From assembly GCA_902516395.1 (NCBI GenBank), contig CABXYN010000001.1, forward strand, positions 40,797 through 104,796: a DNA stretch of 64,000 bases. Direction: 5' to 3'. The notes below the pieces were generated by a model that was not told where the DNA came from, did no database searches, and saw only the letters and a list, made by a program, of their open reading frames with translations. This DNA comes from an uncultured Pelagibacteraceae bacterium. GTDB lineage: Bacteria > Pseudomonadota > Alphaproteobacteria > Pelagibacterales > Pelagibacteraceae. This document shows positions 25,816-34,285 of this stretch, one piece after another. The position numbers and the translations under genes are program-made. Numbering within the stretch: the stretch's first letter is position 1; every line of letters begins with the position of its first letter.

Positions 25816-27104
25816 TAAAATAATCGAATAAGAACAGGATTTTTAATAATATTTTTATTTGATTTAAATGATTTTATACATTTTTGAGCGTCTAATTCAT
25901 TGGCATTATGAGTAATAAGAACAATCGAAGCTGTCTTACTTTTATGATCAGGTATTTGTATTAATCTTTGAATAGAAATTTTATACTTCGCTAGAATCTT
26001 TGTTATAGAAGATAAAACACCAGGTTTATCCTTAACTTCTAATCTTAAATAAAGAGAATTTGATGATTGGTCTTTATTAAATAATTTAGGTTTTAATCTT
26101 TTATTTTTAGATATACCAAAAGGATATTTTATATTTCCTCTCAATATAGATAATAAATCGGACATCAAAGCAGAGGATGTTGGCCCTGGTCCAGCCCCCT
26201 CTCCTTGCAATACAGACTCTCCTATAGGTGAACCATTTAATATAACAGCATTCATTACACCATCTACATTTCCTATATAAGAATCTTTTTTAACTAAACA
26301 TGGATGGACTCTTTCAAAAATACTATTATTTATAATCTCAGTTATACCTAATAATTTTATTCTAAAATCTAATTGATCTGCAATTTTAATATCTGCATAA
26401 TCGATGTTTTCAATACCTTCCATTAAACATTCAGATTTTGAAATTTTTTTATTGAAAGCTAATGATGTCAAAATTTTAATTTTAGCTAACGCATCAAAAC
26501 CGTTGAGATCTAATTTTGGATTTCCAGGCTCAGCATAACCAAGTTTCTGTGCCATCTTCAGAACATTTTTGAAACTATCTTTAGTTCTCTCCATTTCTGA
26601 CATGATGTAATTACAAGTACCGTTAAGTATACCATAAACTTTTGTGATTTTATTTGTAGCCAAACCTTCTTTGATTGTTCTTACAATAGGAATACCACCT
26701 GCAACAGATGCCTCAAATTCTAAATTAACTTTATTTTTCTCAGCTAATTCACCGAGTTTATCACCATGTTTGGAAATTAATGCTTTATTTGGAGTTATTA
26801 CATGAATTTTATTTTGAAGAGCTGTTTCAATAATTTTTTTTGATATACCGTCAGATAAACCTATAGCTTCGATTACTATATCTAAGTTTTTAATCTTCAA
26901 AATATCTAGAGGATTTGAATAAAAAATTTTCTTATTAATTTTAAATTTTCTTTTTTTATTTTTATTTTTAGCCGATATAGCTATAACTTTAATTCTCTTT
27001 CCAGTTTTAGTTTCAATATCATTCTTTTTTGTATTTAACTCATTTAGAACATATGAGCCAATTTGACCAAGTCCAATAACAGCAATATTTATATTTCTAT
27101 TCAT
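25815..27104 (-). CDS. hom: Homoserine dehydrogenase
   Basis: A 429-residue NAD(P)H-dependent enzyme that reduces aspartate semialdehyde to homoserine, the branch point to threonine and methionine. The N-terminal nucleotide fold starts IAVIGLGQIGSYVLNEL. The catalytic/substrate region has VASVAGGIPIVRTIKEGLA and GILNGTCNYIMSEME, plus YAEPGNPKLDLNGFDALAKI with the conserved Asp and Lys. A C-terminal ACT domain (RLEVKDKPGVLSSITKILA) suggests feedback control by an amino acid, usually threonine. It supplies homoserine to the two MetY-type enzymes encoded about 2-6 kb away. Confidence 0.96.
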   Translation of the reverse strand: MNRNINIAVIGLGQIGSYVLNELNTKKNDIETKTGKRIKVIAISAKNKNKKRKFKINKKIFYSNPLDILKIKNLDIVIEAIGLSDGISKKIIETALQNKIHVITPNKALISKHGDKLGELAEKNKVNLEFEASVAGGIPIVRTIKEGLATNKITKVYGILNGTCNYIMSEMERTKDSFKNVLKMAQKLGYAEPGNPKLDLNGFDALAKIKILTSLAFNKKISKSECLMEGIENIDYADIKIADQLDFRIKLLGITEIINNSIFERVHPCLVKKDSYIGNVDGVMNAVILNGSPIGESVLQGEGAGPGPTSSALMSDLLSILRGNIKYPFGISKNKRLKPKLFNKDQSSNSLYLRLEVKDKPGVLSSITKILAKYKISIQRLIQIPDHKSKTASIVLITHNANELDAQKCIKSFKSNKNIIKNPVLIRLF

Positions 27105-27108
27105 TAAA

Positions 27109-27315
27109 TTAATCTAATTTAGGAAAATCGCTGATCTTACCATATTTAATAACATTTTTTTTAAATTCTTCAAAAGATGTTTCATTTTCAAAGTTTAATT
27201 TTGAAATATCTTTGTCGGTACTGTCTTCTTCAATATTCCACATTGAAACAGTATGATTTAATGAACAATGTGATAACGAAAATATTAATAAAATTATAAA
27301 AATATATTTATACAT
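27109..27315 (-). CDS. Small putative lipoprotein
   Basis: A 68-residue protein with a lipoprotein signal peptide. A short positive start and hydrophobic stretch (KYIFIILLIFSLSHC) put the lipidation cysteine at about position 17 in LSHC. The remaining 50 residues are polar and acidic, with no recognised domain (MWNIEEDSTDKDIS, FEEFKKNVIKYGKISDFPKLD). The 5' end overlaps argC by eight bases and the 3' end is four bases from hom, so it is translated within that operon. It resembles small alphaproteobacterial lipoproteins found in this genomic context; the function is unknown. Confidence 0.65.
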   Translation of the reverse strand: MYKYIFIILLIFSLSHCSLNHTVSMWNIEEDSTDKDISKLNFENETSFEEFKKNVIKYGKISDFPKLD

Positions 27316-28333
27316 TTAGACCTTCACTCTGATTAAAGCCATAATAATTATTCATATTTTGTACAGCTTGACCTCCACCACCTTTAATCAAATTATCAAT
27401 TGCAGACAATATTATTATTTTATCTTTATATTTGCTTTTACATACAGAAATTAAGCAATTATTAGTGTTGATTACATCGTTTGTGCTTAAGAAAGTATTT
27501 ATTTTGCTAATTTTTATAAATTCTTGATTCTTGTATTGGACATTTAGAACATTAATAATTTTGTTTATGTTAATACCCTTATTTAAATCAACATAAATAG
27601 TGCTTAAAATTCCTCTAAACATCGGTGTAAGATGGGGTGTGAAATGAAATTTATTTTTTTTGCTAGTTTTAAGATCAAGCTCTTGTTGTATTTCAGAATT
27701 ATGTCTATGATTTGCTAATCCATAAGCACTCAATGACTCATACAAATTTTTATCTTTATATTTTTTATGTACTCCTCTACCTGCTCCTGAATAACCAGAT
27801 TTTGAGTCAATAATAATTGTTTGATTATTAATTAAATTTTTTTTTATTAATGGGATTAATGGAATTAATACAGATGTAGGGTAGCATCCAGGACAAGATA
27901 CAATTGGAAATTTTTTAATTAATTGACCAGTAATTTCAGGTATAGAATAAATACTTTTTTTGATTTGATTTAATGCTTTGTGTTTAATTTTATACCATTT
28001 TTCATAATCTTTTTTATTGTTAAGTCTAAAATCAGCCGCTAGATCTATTAGTAAATTTTTTTTATTTAAAAATTTTGAAATAGATTGTGCTTGACCATTT
28101 GGCAATGCTGTAAATATTATATCAACATCTAATAAATATTCTTTTTTGAATTTTGATATTTTTGGTAATTTGTATTTTTTTAATTCTTTTTCATAGAAAT
28201 CTATTTTTTTTCCTACAGAGGTACTTCCACACAAATATTTAATATTTATTTTTTTATGTGTACATAGAAGTTTAGTTAGTTGTAATCCTATATATCCAGT
28301 AGCACCACATATAAGAACATTTTTCTTGTCCAT
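27308..28333 (-). CDS. argC: N-acetyl-gamma-glutamyl-phosphate reductase
   Basis: A 341-residue NADP-dependent semialdehyde dehydrogenase of arginine synthesis, reducing N-acetylglutamyl phosphate. The nucleotide-binding start is VLICGATGYIGLQLTKLL. The catalytic cysteine is in PIVSCPGCYPTSVLIPL (family consensus NPGCYPT). Further hallmarks are DSKSGYSGAGRG and FTPHLTPMFRGIL. Length is typical of the long ArgC type. It begins 34 bases after rpsI on the same strand. Confidence 0.96.
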   Translation of the reverse strand: MDKKNVLICGATGYIGLQLTKLLCTHKKINIKYLCGSTSVGKKIDFYEKELKKYKLPKISKFKKEYLLDVDIIFTALPNGQAQSISKFLNKKNLLIDLAADFRLNNKKDYEKWYKIKHKALNQIKKSIYSIPEITGQLIKKFPIVSCPGCYPTSVLIPLIPLIKKNLINNQTIIIDSKSGYSGAGRGVHKKYKDKNLYESLSAYGLANHRHNSEIQQELDLKTSKKNKFHFTPHLTPMFRGILSTIYVDLNKGININKIINVLNVQYKNQEFIKISKINTFLSTNDVINTNNCLISVCKSKYKDKIIILSAIDNLIKGGGGQAVQNMNNYYGFNQSEGLNV

Positions 28334-28366
28334 AATCTAATATAACAGTTGAAATTTAAAAAGTAA

Positions 28367-28798
28367 TTATCTTTTAGAAAACTGGTAGCTTTTTCTAGCT
28401 TTTGCTCTACCTGGTTTTTTTCTCTCAACAGATCTTGAGTCTCTTGTTGTGAGTTTTTCTTTACGTAAGGTTGATTTTAAAGTTTCATCAAATTTTAATA
28501 AAGCTCTTGAAATACCATGTACTAAGGCTCCAGCTTGACCAGTTTGTCCTCCACCTACAACTTTAGATCTAACATCATAATCAGTTGACTGATTTATTAT
28601 TTCAAATGGTCTTAAAATTTGCATTACATGATTAGCTCTAGGAAAATAGTCGTTTAAAGATTTACCATTTACATAAAATTTACCTGAACCTTTTTTTAAC
28701 CAGACTTTGGCTACAGATTTTTTTCTTCTTCCGGTTGCATATTTGCTATCTTTAAAGTCTAACTTTATTTTTTGTGAAAAGGTTTGAGAAGTTTCCAT
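28367..28798 (-). CDS. rpsI: Small ribosomal subunit protein uS9
   Basis: A 143-residue ribosomal protein S9. The core YATGRRKKSVAKVWLKKGSGKFYVNG, the central SKVVGGGQTGQAGALVHGISRALL and the C-terminal arginine/lysine tail KKPGRAKARKSYQFSKR, which reaches into the decoding site, are diagnostic. The first 15 residues are an alphaproteobacterial-style extension. It is one base after rplM, forming the conserved rplM-rpsI operon. Confidence 0.98.
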   Translation of the reverse strand: METSQTFSQKIKLDFKDSKYATGRRKKSVAKVWLKKGSGKFYVNGKSLNDYFPRANHVMQILRPFEIINQSTDYDVRSKVVGGGQTGQAGALVHGISRALLKFDETLKSTLRKEKLTTRDSRSVERKKPGRAKARKSYQFSKR

Positions 28799-28799
28799 A

Positions 28800-29258
28800 T
28801 TAGTTTCTTACAATATTTTTTTGATTAAGTTTTCCTATTTCAATTATTTTTGGATTTTGCGCAGTATGAGGATGGTCCTCTCCAGAATAAATTTTAAGTT
28901 TTGTTAATTGTTTTTTACCCAACGCACCAGAAGGCAACATTCTTTTAACAGCTAACTTTAATACTTCACCAGGTTTTTTTTCACTCAATTTTTCAGGTGT
29001 GATTTCTTTGATACCACCTGGATATCCAGTGTGTCTGTAATATTTTTTATTTTGAAATTTATTGCCAGTAAATTTAATTTGGTCTACATTTTTGATAACT
29101 ACAAAATCCCCATGGTCCATGTGAGGAGTATATGTTGTTTTGTTCTTACCTCTTATAATTTTTGATACAACTGTTGCCAATCTACCGACTACAGCTCCTG
29201 TGGCATCAATTTCAAACCACTCGCTATTTATCTCATCTTTTTTAACAAACTTTGTCAT
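28800..29258 (-). CDS. rplM: Large ribosomal subunit protein uL13
   Basis: An L13 protein of 152 residues with WFEIDATGAVVGRLATVVSKIIRGK, YTPHMDHGDFVVIKN, YYRHTGYPGGIKEITPEKL and AVKRMLPSGALGKKQL, all family hallmarks. The start at 29258 (MTKFVKKDEINSEWF) was preferred over 29297, whose extra 13 residues overlap the promoter and are not conserved. It is the first gene of the rplM-rpsI operon and is divergent from metY. Confidence 0.97.
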   Translation of the reverse strand: MTKFVKKDEINSEWFEIDATGAVVGRLATVVSKIIRGKNKTTYTPHMDHGDFVVIKNVDQIKFTGNKFQNKKYYRHTGYPGGIKEITPEKLSEKKPGEVLKLAVKRMLPSGALGKKQLTKLKIYSGEDHPHTAQNPKIIEIGKLNQKNIVRN

Positions 29259-29268
29259 GAATGCGGGA

Positions 29269-29297
29269 TTAATACTTATAATTACATATATTGTCAA
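29269..29297 (-). promoter_or_regulatory. Promoter of the rplM-rpsI operon
   Basis: On the minus strand TTGACA (29297-29292, perfect -35) is followed after 17 bases by TATTAA (29274-29269). Transcription should begin near 29262, only about four bases before the rplM ATG, implying a leaderless or near-leaderless mRNA if this is the only promoter. Confidence 0.55.
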
Positions 29298-29320
29298 ATT
29301 ATTATATTTTGGTTTGACGG

Positions 29321-29345
29321 AATGGTTGATTGAATTATCACCATT
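29321..29345 (+). promoter_or_regulatory. Leader hairpin upstream of metY
   Basis: AATGGT (29321-29326) pairs with ACCATT (29340-29345). Inside it GAT (29328-29330) pairs with ATC (29337-29339) across one bulged T, leaving a six-base loop. It lies 60 bases before the metY ATG, which has a strong ribosome-binding site AAGGAG at 29395-29400. A regulatory role is inferred from position only. Confidence 0.35.
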
Positions 29346-29404
29346 TATTAGTAATAATAACGTATTAAAAACGAACTCACAAAATTATAAATTAAAGGAG
29401 CCTA

Positions 29405-30736
29405 ATGAGTGATAAAAAAAAAGAATTAAAACCAAATACTTATAAATTTGATACCCTTAGTTTACATGCTGGTTATCAGCCACATAAAAATGCTGGTTCA
29501 AGACAAGTACCAATTTATCAAACTACATCATACCTTTTTGATGATGTCGATCATGCAGCTGCTCTTTTTAATTTAGAAAGAGGCGGACATATTTATAGTA
29601 GAATTTCAAACCCAACTGTAGGTGTATTAGAAGAAAGAGTTGCTTCACTTGAGGGTGGTACAGCAGCATTAGCTACATCTTCAGGAATGAGTGCAATATT
29701 TTTGACAGTAATGACATTGTGTGAAGCAGGTGACCATTTAGTTGTATCATCTCAACTTTATGGAGGCACTGTAAACTTATTTAGATTAACCTTACCTAAA
29801 TTTGGAATTAAATGTACATTTGTTAAACCAAGAGATACTGAAGGATTTAAAAAAGCAATTCAAAAGAATACAAAAGGTATTTTTGGAGAGCTTGTCGGAA
29901 ATCCAGGTAATGAAATAATGAACATGCCTGAAATTGCCAAAATCGCTCATGATGCTGGAATTCCATTAATGGTTGACGCAACTTATCAAACTCCTTATTT
30001 ATGTAAACCGTTTGAGCATGGCGCTGATATAGTAATTCATTCACTAACAAAATGGATGGCTGGACATGGATCTTCAATGGCTGGAATATTAGTTGAAGGT
30101 GGAAAATTTGATTGGATGCAAAATGATAAATTCCCAACAATGACCAAACCTTATGAAGGATATCATGGATTGTCTTTTGCGGAGGAATTTGGACCAACTG
30201 CTTTTACAATGAAAGCTAGAGCTGAAGGAATGAGAGATTTTGGTCCTTGTTTAAGTCCTCAAAACGCTTGGAATGTTTTACAAGGCATAGAAACATTGTC
30301 AGTAAGGATGAAGAAGCACTGTGAAAATGCAGAAGAAATGGTTAAATATTTGTCAAATCATGAAAGTGTTGCATGGGTTTCTCATCCAAGTGCACCTAAT
30401 CATCCAGATGCAGATCTTGCTAATAAGTTACTTCCAAATGGTAAAGGTTCTATGATTGCATTCGGAATAAAAGGTGGAAAAGATGCAGGTGTTGCATTTA
30501 TAAATAATGTAAAATTAGCATCACATTTGGCGAATGTAGGTGATACAAGAACATTAGTAATTCATCCAGCATCAGGAACACATTCTCAAATGGATGAAGC
30601 TACATTAAAGTTTGCTGGCTTATCACATGATATGATTAGATTGTCTGTGGGTATTGAAGATATAGATGATATCAAAAATGATTTTGAGATTGGTTTTAGA
30701 GCAGCTAGAAAACCAAGACTTGTCTCTAATCAATGA
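29405..30736 (+). CDS. metY: O-acetylhomoserine sulfhydrylase-type enzyme (first copy)
   Basis: A 443-residue fold-type I PLP enzyme of the Cys/Met metabolism family. TLSLHAGYQPHKNAGSRQVPIYQTTSY and RISNPTVGVLEERVASLEGG are MetY hallmarks. The PLP lysine is Lys216 in VIHSLTKWMAGHG. The C-terminus LVIHPASGTHSQMDEA...IRLSVGIEDIDDI is that of O-acetylhomoserine aminocarboxypropyltransferases. It makes homocysteine or methionine from O-acetylhomoserine and sulfide or methanethiol. This suits SAR11, known to depend on reduced sulfur. The stop overlaps the hydrolase start (ATGA). The ribosome-binding site AAGGAG is strong. Confidence 0.92.
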   Translation: MSDKKKELKPNTYKFDTLSLHAGYQPHKNAGSRQVPIYQTTSYLFDDVDHAAALFNLERGGHIYSRISNPTVGVLEERVASLEGGTAALATSSGMSAIFLTVMTLCEAGDHLVVSSQLYGGTVNLFRLTLPKFGIKCTFVKPRDTEGFKKAIQKNTKGIFGELVGNPGNEIMNMPEIAKIAHDAGIPLMVDATYQTPYLCKPFEHGADIVIHSLTKWMAGHGSSMAGILVEGGKFDWMQNDKFPTMTKPYEGYHGLSFAEEFGPTAFTMKARAEGMRDFGPCLSPQNAWNVLQGIETLSVRMKKHCENAEEMVKYLSNHESVAWVSHPSAPNHPDADLANKLLPNGKGSMIAFGIKGGKDAGVAFINNVKLASHLANVGDTRTLVIHPASGTHSQMDEATLKFAGLSHDMIRLSVGIEDIDDIKNDFEIGFRAARKPRLVSNQ

Positions 30737-31551
30737 AATTTAAAGTAAATGGTCATGAGGTGTTTGCCTCTACTGGTGGAAGACCTTTTGATAAAAAAAA
30801 ACCATTAATTATATTTGTTCATGGTAGTGGTCTTACCCATATGACATGGGTGCTTCAAACAAGGTACTTTGCTTTTCATGGTTATAATGCTTTAGCAATT
30901 GATCTTCCAGGTCATGGATTATCTAGTGGCGAAAGTCTTAAATCAATTGAGGAAATGGCCGATTGGGTAAATGATGTAATTGATGCTGTTGGACATAAAG
31001 AAGCTTCCTTAGTAGGTCATTCTCAAGGTTGTTTAGTTACAGTAGAATGCACATCAAGATATCCAGATAAAATTAAAACTCTTAGTTTGATGGGTGGAGC
31101 CGGTGCAATACCAATGAATCCTGAATTACTCTCACTAGCGGAGAATAATGATCCAAAAGCTGTAGATTTAATGATGGACTGGGCACATGGGCCAGCAGGT
31201 CATTTTGGTGGTCATCCAGTTCCTGGTCTATATCATATTAATACTGGAGCAATGCTTGCAAAATCTAGAACTATACAGAATACATTAGGCGTAGATTTTA
31301 GAGCATGTGATAATTACAAGAATGGATTTGAAGCAGCTAAAAAAATTAAATGCCCGACACTATCAATTTTAGCAACCGATGATAAAATGTGCCCTGTTAA
31401 AGAGGGAAAAAAATTGGCTTCATTAATAGATGGTAGTCAAGTTGATATAATAGATAACTGTGGTCACATGATGTTGCTAGAAGAAGCAGATAGAGTATTA
31501 ACTGTACTTAAAAAATTTATAACTACAAATTACCCCCCATTATCAAGTTAA
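30733..31551 (+). CDS. Alpha/beta-fold hydrolase
   Basis: A 272-residue alpha/beta hydrolase with the oxyanion motif IFVHGSGLTHMTWVLQ, the nucleophile elbow LVGHSQGCLVTVE (Ser97), an acid in LATDDKMCPV and the catalytic His in DNCGHMMLLEEAD. A full triad is therefore present. It is translationally coupled to the first metY by a four-base overlap and followed 61 bases later by the second. A link to homoserine ester or thiol metabolism is suggested, but the protein is too short and lacks the features of MetX homoserine acetyltransferases. It could be a thioesterase, lactonase or esterase. Confidence 0.8.
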   Translation: MKFKVNGHEVFASTGGRPFDKKKPLIIFVHGSGLTHMTWVLQTRYFAFHGYNALAIDLPGHGLSSGESLKSIEEMADWVNDVIDAVGHKEASLVGHSQGCLVTVECTSRYPDKIKTLSLMGGAGAIPMNPELLSLAENNDPKAVDLMMDWAHGPAGHFGGHPVPGLYHINTGAMLAKSRTIQNTLGVDFRACDNYKNGFEAAKKIKCPTLSILATDDKMCPVKEGKKLASLIDGSQVDIIDNCGHMMLLEEADRVLTVLKKFITTNYPPLSS

Positions 31552-31612
31552 ATTTAAGCTTGATTGTATTTTTTCATTTTAGTTTAATACATTTTTAAAC
31601 AGAAGGGGAAAT

Positions 31613-32938
31613 ATGAGTAAAAACAAACATCCAGAAACAATTGCATTACACGGTGGAGATTACAGAAGCGATCCAGCGACAACAGCGGTAGCGGTACCAT
31701 TATATAGAACAACATCTTATCAATTTAACGATACAGATCATGCTGCAAATTTATTTGCGCTAAAGGAATTTGGAAACATATATACAAGAATTATGAATCC
31801 AACAAACGACGTACTTGAAAAAAGAGTTGCGGCTCTTGAAGGTGGGCTAGCAGCTGTAACTGTTGGTTCAGGACAAGCAGCATCAACATTTGCAATAATG
31901 AATGTGTGTCAATCAGGTGATAATTTTATTAGTTCAACTGATTTATATGGTGGAACAGTAAATTTATTTACACACACATTAAAAAAATTAGGAATTGAGT
32001 GTAGGTATGCTGATCCTTCAGACCCTAACAATTTTGAAAAATTAATTGATGAAAAAACGAGATGTTTTTACGCAGAAACGTTGCCTAATCCATACTTAAG
32101 AGTATTTCCAATTAAGGAAGTTTCAGATATTGGAAGAAAGCATAATATTCCATTAATTATGGATAACACTGCGGCACCAATTATTTGTAAGCCTTTAGAG
32201 CATGGAGCTGCAGTAGTAGTTCACTCACTTACTAAATTTATCGGAGGACACGGTACAGTTATAGGTGGAGCTCTTGTTGACGGTGGTAATTTTGATTGGA
32301 CAAAAGATCCTAAAAGACAACCATTGTTTAATGAACCAGATCCAAGCTACGGTGGTGCAAAATGGGGTGAGGTAGTACCACAATTAACAGGAGCAAATGT
32401 TTCGTTTGCAGTTAGAGCTAGAGTGTGTCTATTAAGAGATTTAGGAGCTCCTTTAGCGCCCGATAATGCTTGGGGAATTATTCAAGGTCTAGAAACTGTT
32501 CCATTAAGAATGCAACAACATTGTTCTAATGCAGAGAAAGCTGTTGCATTTTTACAAAAGCACAAGAATGTAGATAGAGTTATCTACCCCACTCTGCACA
32601 AAGGAGAAATTGGTGAAAGATCCAAAAAATATCTGAAGGGTGGTAATGGAGCGCTTGTTGGCATCGAGGTTAAAGGTGGTGTTGAGGCAGGTAAAAAATT
32701 TATAGAATCGTTAAAAATGTTTTACCACGTAGCTAACATTGGAGATGCTAGAAGTCTGGCTATACATCCTGCAACCACTACTCACAGTCAATTAACTGAA
32801 GAGGAACTTTTAGCAGCAGGTGTAACACCTGGATACGTAAGATTGTCTATTGGTATTGAACACCCAGACGATATCATAGCTGATCTTGATCAAGCTTTAG
32901 GAGCTTCTGGAAAGCCTAGTCTGAAGGCAGTAAGCTAG
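31613..32938 (+). CDS. O-acetylhomoserine sulfhydrylase-type enzyme (second copy)
   Basis: A 441-residue PLP enzyme of the same family as the gene 2 kb upstream but clearly different in sequence. Seen are ETIALHGGDYRSDPATTAVAVPLYRTTSY, RIMNPTNDVLEKRVAALEGG, the PLP lysine Lys208 in VVHSLTKFIGGHGTVIGG and LAIHPATTTHSQLTEEELLAAGV. It has its own strong ribosome-binding site (AAGGGG at 31603-31608). It may differ in sulfur donor (sulfide against methanethiol) or be a gamma-synthase; sequence alone cannot decide. Codon use is less A/T-biased than average, suggesting good expression. The last 23 bases overlap the convergent ctaA. Confidence 0.88.
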   Translation: MSKNKHPETIALHGGDYRSDPATTAVAVPLYRTTSYQFNDTDHAANLFALKEFGNIYTRIMNPTNDVLEKRVAALEGGLAAVTVGSGQAASTFAIMNVCQSGDNFISSTDLYGGTVNLFTHTLKKLGIECRYADPSDPNNFEKLIDEKTRCFYAETLPNPYLRVFPIKEVSDIGRKHNIPLIMDNTAAPIICKPLEHGAAVVVHSLTKFIGGHGTVIGGALVDGGNFDWTKDPKRQPLFNEPDPSYGGAKWGEVVPQLTGANVSFAVRARVCLLRDLGAPLAPDNAWGIIQGLETVPLRMQQHCSNAEKAVAFLQKHKNVDRVIYPTLHKGEIGERSKKYLKGGNGALVGIEVKGGVEAGKKFIESLKMFYHVANIGDARSLAIHPATTTHSQLTEEELLAAGVTPGYVRLSIGIEHPDDIIADLDQALGASGKPSLKAVS

Positions 32939-33947
32939 ATTTTGTGTTTATAAATAAAAAATAGATACAAGAAGCTACTAAGAAAATAGAACTTATTTGG
33001 TGCATAGATGCAATTAATATCTGTGCACCATATAATAAAGTAAATATTCCTAAAACAATTTGCAAAACTATAAAAAATCCTAAAATATTAACTGATTTGT
33101 ATAAATCAGTTTTTTTATTTCTGTAGATATAAAAAAATAAATACAAATAAAATAATCCTATTAAATAAGCTAATTTTCTATGTATAAATTGTACCAAGGA
33201 AGGATCGCTAAAAGCAGATAATTTAAATAAATTAACAATACTATTGTCATTGGGAAAAATTGAGTTACCCATTAATGGCCAAGAATTATAAATTTTACCT
33301 GCATCCATTCCTGAAACAAATGCACCAATAGAAATTTGCAAAAAGACTAAAAAAAGAAAACTTAGTGGAAATATTATATTAATGGTATTTTGAAAGTTGT
33401 TTTTAACTTTTAGTTTTAAATAATTCCAAAAAATTAAAGACAAAATAAGAAAAGCTACTAATAAATGTACTGATAATCTAAAATGACTAACATCTACTCT
33501 ATCAATAAGACCGCTACTAACCATATACCATCCTATAAATCCTTGAAAACAAATTAAAGAAAATATTAGGTAAAGATTTATTAATTTTTTAAATTTAATT
33601 TTAAAAGTGAAATATATTAGCGGTATTAGAAAAGCTATACCTATTAAACGACCCATAAATCTATGAGCCCATTCCCACCAAAAGATAACTTTAAATTCTT
33701 GCATCGACATTTCATAATTTTGTAATTTAAATTCAGGTATCTTTTTGTATAAATCAAAATACATGATCCATTCAGAATTATTTAAAGGTGGCAAAAAACC
33801 AGAAAATAATTGCCATTGAGTAATTGATAAACCAGAGTCAGTTAATCTAGTCAAACCTCCGACAACAATCATCGCTGAAATGATCCAAAACATACTTATA
33901 AGCCATGTTGATATTTGATTATTAACTCTAAGATTTTCACTATACAT
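32916..33947 (-). CDS. ctaA: Heme A synthase (COX15/CtaA family)
   Basis: A 343-residue inner-membrane protein with about eight helices that oxidises the methyl group of heme O to make heme A for cytochrome c oxidase. It has VVGGLTRLTDSGLSITQWQLFSG, the heme-ligand segment WWEWAHRFMGRLIG, and RLSVHLLVAF and QFIHRKLAYLIG with further conserved histidines. MHQISSIFL holds the last one. The alphaproteobacterial type is complete. The 3' end overlaps the second metY-type gene by 23 bases on the opposite strand. Confidence 0.95.
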   Translation of the reverse strand: MYSENLRVNNQISTWLISMFWIISAMIVVGGLTRLTDSGLSITQWQLFSGFLPPLNNSEWIMYFDLYKKIPEFKLQNYEMSMQEFKVIFWWEWAHRFMGRLIGIAFLIPLIYFTFKIKFKKLINLYLIFSLICFQGFIGWYMVSSGLIDRVDVSHFRLSVHLLVAFLILSLIFWNYLKLKVKNNFQNTINIIFPLSFLFLVFLQISIGAFVSGMDAGKIYNSWPLMGNSIFPNDNSIVNLFKLSAFSDPSLVQFIHRKLAYLIGLFYLYLFFYIYRNKKTDLYKSVNILGFFIVLQIVLGIFTLLYGAQILIASMHQISSIFLVASCIYFLFINTKSSLLPSD

Positions 33948-33990
33948 ATTGGGATAAATATAATAATTTTTGAATTATCCAAATAAATAA

Positions 33991-34284
33991 ATGTCGCCAT
34001 TAAAAAAAAAAAAACTTAATAAAATAAGAAAAGAACTGGATAAATTAGATGATTCATTAATGGTAATAATTAAAAAAAGAACTAATATGGTTAAAAGGGT
34101 TTTGGCGCTCAAAGAAAGAAAAAATCAAATAGTTGATCAGAAAAGAATAAATTTAATACTTAAAAATATTAAAAAAAAATCAATTATAAAAGGGATTGAT
34201 CCTAAGATAACAAATAAAATATGGAAAAATATGATTTATGCTTACATTGACTTCGAGAGAAGAAATTTTATCAAAAAAAAATAG
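33991..34284 (+). CDS. Chorismate mutase (AroQ type)
   Basis: A 97-residue all-helical protein with the chorismate mutase type II layout: LNKIRKELDKLDDSLMVIIKKRTNMVKRVLALKE carries the conserved R-x-x-(I/L)-D-x-(I/L)-D-x-x-(I/L) pattern and the Lys/Arg active-site residues. Helices 2-3 (DQKRINLILKN, TNKIWKNMIYAYIDFERR) follow. It converts chorismate to prephenate for Phe and Tyr. It is divergent from ctaA (43 bases) and converges on rpmG. Position before a minus-strand ribosomal gene gives no metabolic hint. Confidence 0.8.
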   Translation: MSPLKKKKLNKIRKELDKLDDSLMVIIKKRTNMVKRVLALKERKNQIVDQKRINLILKNIKKKSIIKGIDPKITNKIWKNMIYAYIDFERRNFIKKK

Positions 34285-34285
34285 T

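Noticed and set aside
29281..29404. SAM-II/SAM-V riboswitch before metY
   Set aside because: SAR11 methionine genes can carry SAM-V aptamers, but the conserved GCTAAA-type core is not present in this leader. Only a generic hairpin is left.
31552..31612. Riboswitch before the second metY-type gene
   Set aside because: The 61-base leader has a weak GTATT/AATAC stem with possible GTTT/AAAC loop pairing, but nothing matches a known aptamer core. Such pairings are common by chance in A/T-rich DNA.
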